From CAYWNK01 sp047639615 (GTDB lineage: Bacteria > Planctomycetota > UBA1135 > GCA-002686595): a stretch of 18,292 bases of DNA. Below, in pieces: positions 15,939-18,292 of this stretch. Location: the NCBI GenBank assembly GCA_047639615.1, contig JBLIOL010000075.1, forward strand, positions 1-18,292, written 5' to 3'. The position numbers and the translations under genes are program-made. The notes beneath the pieces are model-generated. The model was not told where the DNA came from. It saw only the letters and a list, made by a program, of their open reading frames with translations, and made no database searches. Each line of letters begins with the position of its first letter. Position 1 is the stretch's first letter.

Positions 15939-17513
15939 CTAGGGGACCTTTCTGGCGCGGCCGGAAAGGTCCTCTGTCATAGACGCTTCGGGTAGCTTGC
16001 TTGCGGTCGGAACCGACAGCTCCTGAGTACTGCGGGGAGCCGCTTGACGCGCTTCGCGACGGGTGCGCAGGCCAACCCAGCCGAAGCCCCAGACGAAGAG
16101 CCCCAGGAAGGGCAACGCCCCGAAAGAGCCCGCTAGCAGGGCTTGAAGAGCTGTCCACAGGTACATGGCCGCCAGGCAGAGCTCGATCCAACCGGCTCCC
16201 ACCGAGCGCGCGCGATAGGGAGAGCGCTCCTCCGCGCCGCACTTGGGCGTGCGCTCGAACACTCCTCGCCCCCCGAACAGCCCCAGGGTCACGGCGCGCG
16301 TCTGACGCACGCACAGGCCGATGCCTAAGGCCATGGCCGCGAGCACATCCGGCACACGCTTACGCAGGGGCCGTCCCACCATGCGTTGCGATGTCTCGTA
16401 GAACAGAATCACCGAGAGCGTGCAGAGCACCAGCGCGACCCACTGCAAGGGACCGAGCCAGGCGGCGCGCAATTGCGCCACGAAGGGCAAGCTCAGGCAC
16501 AGGGCCAGCAGCGCCGGCTGCCCCGCATTCCCCAGCAAGTGCCCGAAGGCCTCGAGCTTATTCGCCCGCGGCAAATTCGACGCAGCCAGGGGCTTCCCCA
16601 ATTTGCGCAGCACCTGCACGCTGCCGCGCGCCCAACGCGCTTGCTGCGCCAGGAAAGCCGCCGCGTCCATGGGTAACTCCGCCGGCACGACCACGTCCCA
16701 GGCATACACAAAACGCCAGCCCGCCATCTGCGAGCGATAGGACAGGTCCAAGTCCTCGGTCAAGGTCTCGCCGCTCCAACCACCCGCATCCGTAATCGCC
16801 TCACGGCGCCAGATGCCCGCCGTACCGTTGAAGTTGAAGCAAAGGCCTACGCCAAAGCGGGCCTGGTGTTCGATCACGAAGTGACCGTCGAGCAACGTCG
16901 CCTGGGCTCGGGTGAACAAACTCTGGTCGCGGTTGTGGTGTTGCCAACGGGCCTGCACCAAACCCACATCGGGCTCGTTAAAAGCACCCATGCAACGCCG
17001 CAGGTAATCCGGCTTTGGCATGAAGTCCGCGTCGAAGATCGCGACGAAGGGAGCGTCGGATGCCTCCAGTCCAGCGGCCAAGGCACCAGCTTTGAAGCCC
17101 TCGCGCTCGGATCGGCGCAAAACCTCGATGCGCACTCCACGCTCACGCCAGCGTGCGACCTCCTGTTCGACCACCAACACCGTGTCGTCGCCTGAATCAT
17201 CCAACACCTGAATATGCAGGCGCTGCCTCGGCCAATCCAAGCTCGCCGCCGCCGCGATCACCCGCGCGGCCACGCTGCGCTCGTTGAAGAGCGGAATCTG
17301 CACCAACACCAAGGGCTCGCCCGTCGCTTCGACCGCCTGCCAACGCTTGCCCCGCAGCAAACGAATGAGGTGCACCAAGCGGTGCAGGCCATACGCACAC
17401 AGCACCAAGAGGGCACCGGAGTAGACCAGTAGGGGTAGATCGATGAGCTGCACGAGGGGTCTCAAGAAGCTACGTTCAAGTCGCCGGCTTAGGACCAACA
17501 ATCTGCGACTCAA
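15939..17513 (-). CDS. Family-2 glycosyltransferase, CslA/cellulose-synthase-like, membrane-bound
   Basis: This 524-residue processive-type glycosyltransferase probably builds a beta-linked polysaccharide from a nucleotide sugar. After a membrane helix (about 23-50) the GT-A domain shows VQIPLFNE (71-78), QVLDDSGDD with D105/D106, FDADF (D161 and D163), the acid-base motif TEDLDLS (252-258) and QQARW (290-294, the QxxRW motif). Three or more membrane segments follow (about 332-348, 357-372, 385-401, 440-480). The motif set matches glucomannan-synthase-like (CslA) bacterial homologues; there is no PilZ domain. The frame opens with TTG at 17513. No ATG precedes the first helix, and a GTG at 17453 is an alternative. 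It lies 31 bases after the SGNH hydrolase gene, suggesting a joint role in surface polysaccharide. The last codons overlap a strong hairpin. Confidence 0.85.
   Translation of the reverse strand: MSRRLLVLSRRLERSFLRPLVQLIDLPLLVYSGALLVLCAYGLHRLVHLIRLLRGKRWQAVEATGEPLVLVQIPLFNERSVAARVIAAAASLDWPRQRLHIQVLDDSGDDTVLVVEQEVARWRERGVRIEVLRRSEREGFKAGALAAGLEASDAPFVAIFDADFMPKPDYLRRCMGAFNEPDVGLVQARWQHHNRDQSLFTRAQATLLDGHFVIEHQARFGVGLCFNFNGTAGIWRREAITDAGGWSGETLTEDLDLSYRSQMAGWRFVYAWDVVVPAELPMDAAAFLAQQARWARGSVQVLRKLGKPLAASNLPRANKLEAFGHLLGNAGQPALLALCLSLPFVAQLRAAWLGPLQWVALVLCTLSVILFYETSQRMVGRPLRKRVPDVLAAMALGIGLCVRQTRAVTLGLFGGRGVFERTPKCGAEERSPYRARSVGAGWIELCLAAMYLWTALQALLAGSFGALPFLGLFVWGFGWVGLRTRREARQAAPRSTQELSVPTASKLPEASMTEDLSGRARKVP
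15941..15975. terminator. Hairpin at the convergent cbs/glycosyltransferase junction, possible two-way terminator
   Basis: Arms 15941-15955 and 15961-15975 pair over 15 positions (13 Watson-Crick, 2 G-U) around a 5-base loop. It lies 26 bases after the cystathionine beta-synthase stop and inside the last codons of the glycosyltransferase. No U-tract follows on either strand, so it is not a textbook intrinsic terminator. Confidence 0.6.
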
Positions 17514-17544
17514 GAGCCCGAACCAGGGCTTCAGGCTGCGAGTC

Positions 17545-18292
17545 TTACTGCTCTTCTGCGGGTTTGGGGAGCCAGCCCTCGTTCTTCAGCTCGAGGGCCA
17601 CGCGCTTCGCCACCAATCCATAGCCCGCGGGAGTGGGGTGGTAGCGGTCCCCGCGCAGGAATAGGTTCGGCAGGCTCGCGTCAGCGCGGATTGCTGCGCG
17701 GAAGCTCTCGGCCAGGTCCACGTAGGGCACCTCGATCTCATCGCAAAGAGCACGCAGTCGCTCGATGGGCGTCGTGTCGTAGACGTCCATGTAGAGCTGG
17801 CTCTCGTAGGGGAAGAGGAAGACCGCCATGCGCGCGCCTTGGGCCTCGGCCGCAGCTTTGATCTCAGCCAGAATCTCGCGCTGCTTACGCCACACGGGGG
17901 AGTCCGCGTCATCCTTCGCAACGCCGGCCGCAAAGGTCTCCGCGTTGGCCCAATCCGCCTCGCGGCGCATGTGATAGAAAGTCTGACGCGCCCAGCGATA
18001 GAGCGAGGAGCGCCCCATGGAATCGCGCAGCCCCTTAGGGATCATGCGGCGGGTGCTGCGGTCCTTGAAGACCTTCTCATCCACCGCACTGATGGCGTTC
18101 GGAAAGTCGTTCAGGTTGAAGCCCACCAGCACCACATCGGGCGCGAGGTCAGCCCCGACCTCCTCGAACATCTTCAGGTACGAGGCACCGTGGTACCCAT
18201 TGACTCCCAGGTTTGCCACCACCGGCTGCCAGGCGCCGCCGGCCTCAGCCGCCAGTTGCTGCTCCAGCTGGCGCGGCCAGGAACCCTCCTCG
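17545..18292 (-). CDS. SGNH/GDSL-type hydrolase, N-terminus outside window
   Basis: The frame stays open through base 18291, reading EEGSWPRQLEQQLAAEAGG before the internal GTG codons at 18225/18222, so the gene starts upstream of the window. Visible SGNH blocks are NLGVNGYHGASY (block II glycine), LVGFNLNDFP (block III, G-x-N-D) and GDRYHPTPAGYGLVAKRVA (block V, with the catalytic Asp and His). The nucleophile GDS block is beyond the edge. The order EExWPxxLE...NLGVxGY is typical of lipase/acylhydrolase-like proteins found with exopolysaccharide genes, where they remove or add acetyl groups. A block from about residue 55 to 130 of the visible part, rich in Arg and Trp, separates blocks III and V. 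Substrate is inferred only from the neighbouring glycosyltransferase, 31 bases downstream. The stop is TAA. Confidence 0.8.
   Translation of the reverse strand, partial: EEGSWPRQLEQQLAAEAGGAWQPVVANLGVNGYHGASYLKMFEEVGADLAPDVVLVGFNLNDFPNAISAVDEKVFKDRSTRRMIPKGLRDSMGRSSLYRWARQTFYHMRREADWANAETFAAGVAKDDADSPVWRKQREILAEIKAAAEAQGARMAVFLFPYESQLYMDVYDTTPIERLRALCDEIEVPYVDLAESFRAAIRADASLPNLFLRGDRYHPTPAGYGLVAKRVALELKNEGWLPKPAEEQ

Overview
This is a GC-rich, very compact chromosomal segment of a bacterium. Genes lie on both strands, no stretch over about 130 bases lacks a gene, and two convergent pairs overlap by 4 bases. A Planctomycetota or other PVC-group origin fits the CxPSR arylsulfatase with a signal peptide, a GyrA with a YHPHGESVIYPT-type quinolone region, an RNase HIII (also found in Chlamydia), and the scarcity of Shine-Dalgarno motifs. 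This taxonomic guess is an inference. No rRNA, tRNA, CRISPR array, transposase or phage gene was seen, so the window looks like core chromosome rather than a mobile island.

Left region (1-3969). The 3' end of a PPOX-type flavoprotein gene meets, tail to tail, the wreck of a GAF-PAS-HisKA-HATPase-REC hybrid histidine kinase. The kinase has an in-frame TAG, has lost its PAS/HisKA block, and is frameshifted. Divergent from it is a secreted sulfatase of the GlcNAc-6-sulfatase-like type.

Central minus-strand block (3966-14011), in transcription order: a three-receiver hybrid sensor kinase, rnhC (RNase HIII), dapF (diaminopimelate epimerase), an M48 membrane metalloprotease, then an eIF-2B-like protein, gyrA and a YqeY-family gene. 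The last three are joined by ATGA stop/start overlaps and probably form one operon. A plausible promoter with an 8-G tract in its 17-nt spacer precedes them. GyrA ends in an acidic tail encoded by four perfect 15-bp tandem repeats.

Right region (14123-18292). A short plus-strand pair encodes a small Rieske ferredoxin and a PLP-dependent cystathionine beta-synthase with two CBS domains. It converges on a minus-strand pair: an SGNH hydrolase (N-terminus cut by the window edge) and a CslA-like membrane glycosyltransferase of family 2, possibly an exopolysaccharide synthesis and modification unit. A 15-bp hairpin lies at the convergent junction.

Ten of 14 recognisable gene ends use TAG, normally the rarest bacterial stop. 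No clearly new multi-gene system is visible. The most interesting items are the broken kinase with its probable deletion scar, the TAG bias, the coupled eIF-2B-like/gyrA/yqeY operon with its G-tract promoter, and the repeat-encoded GyrA tail.
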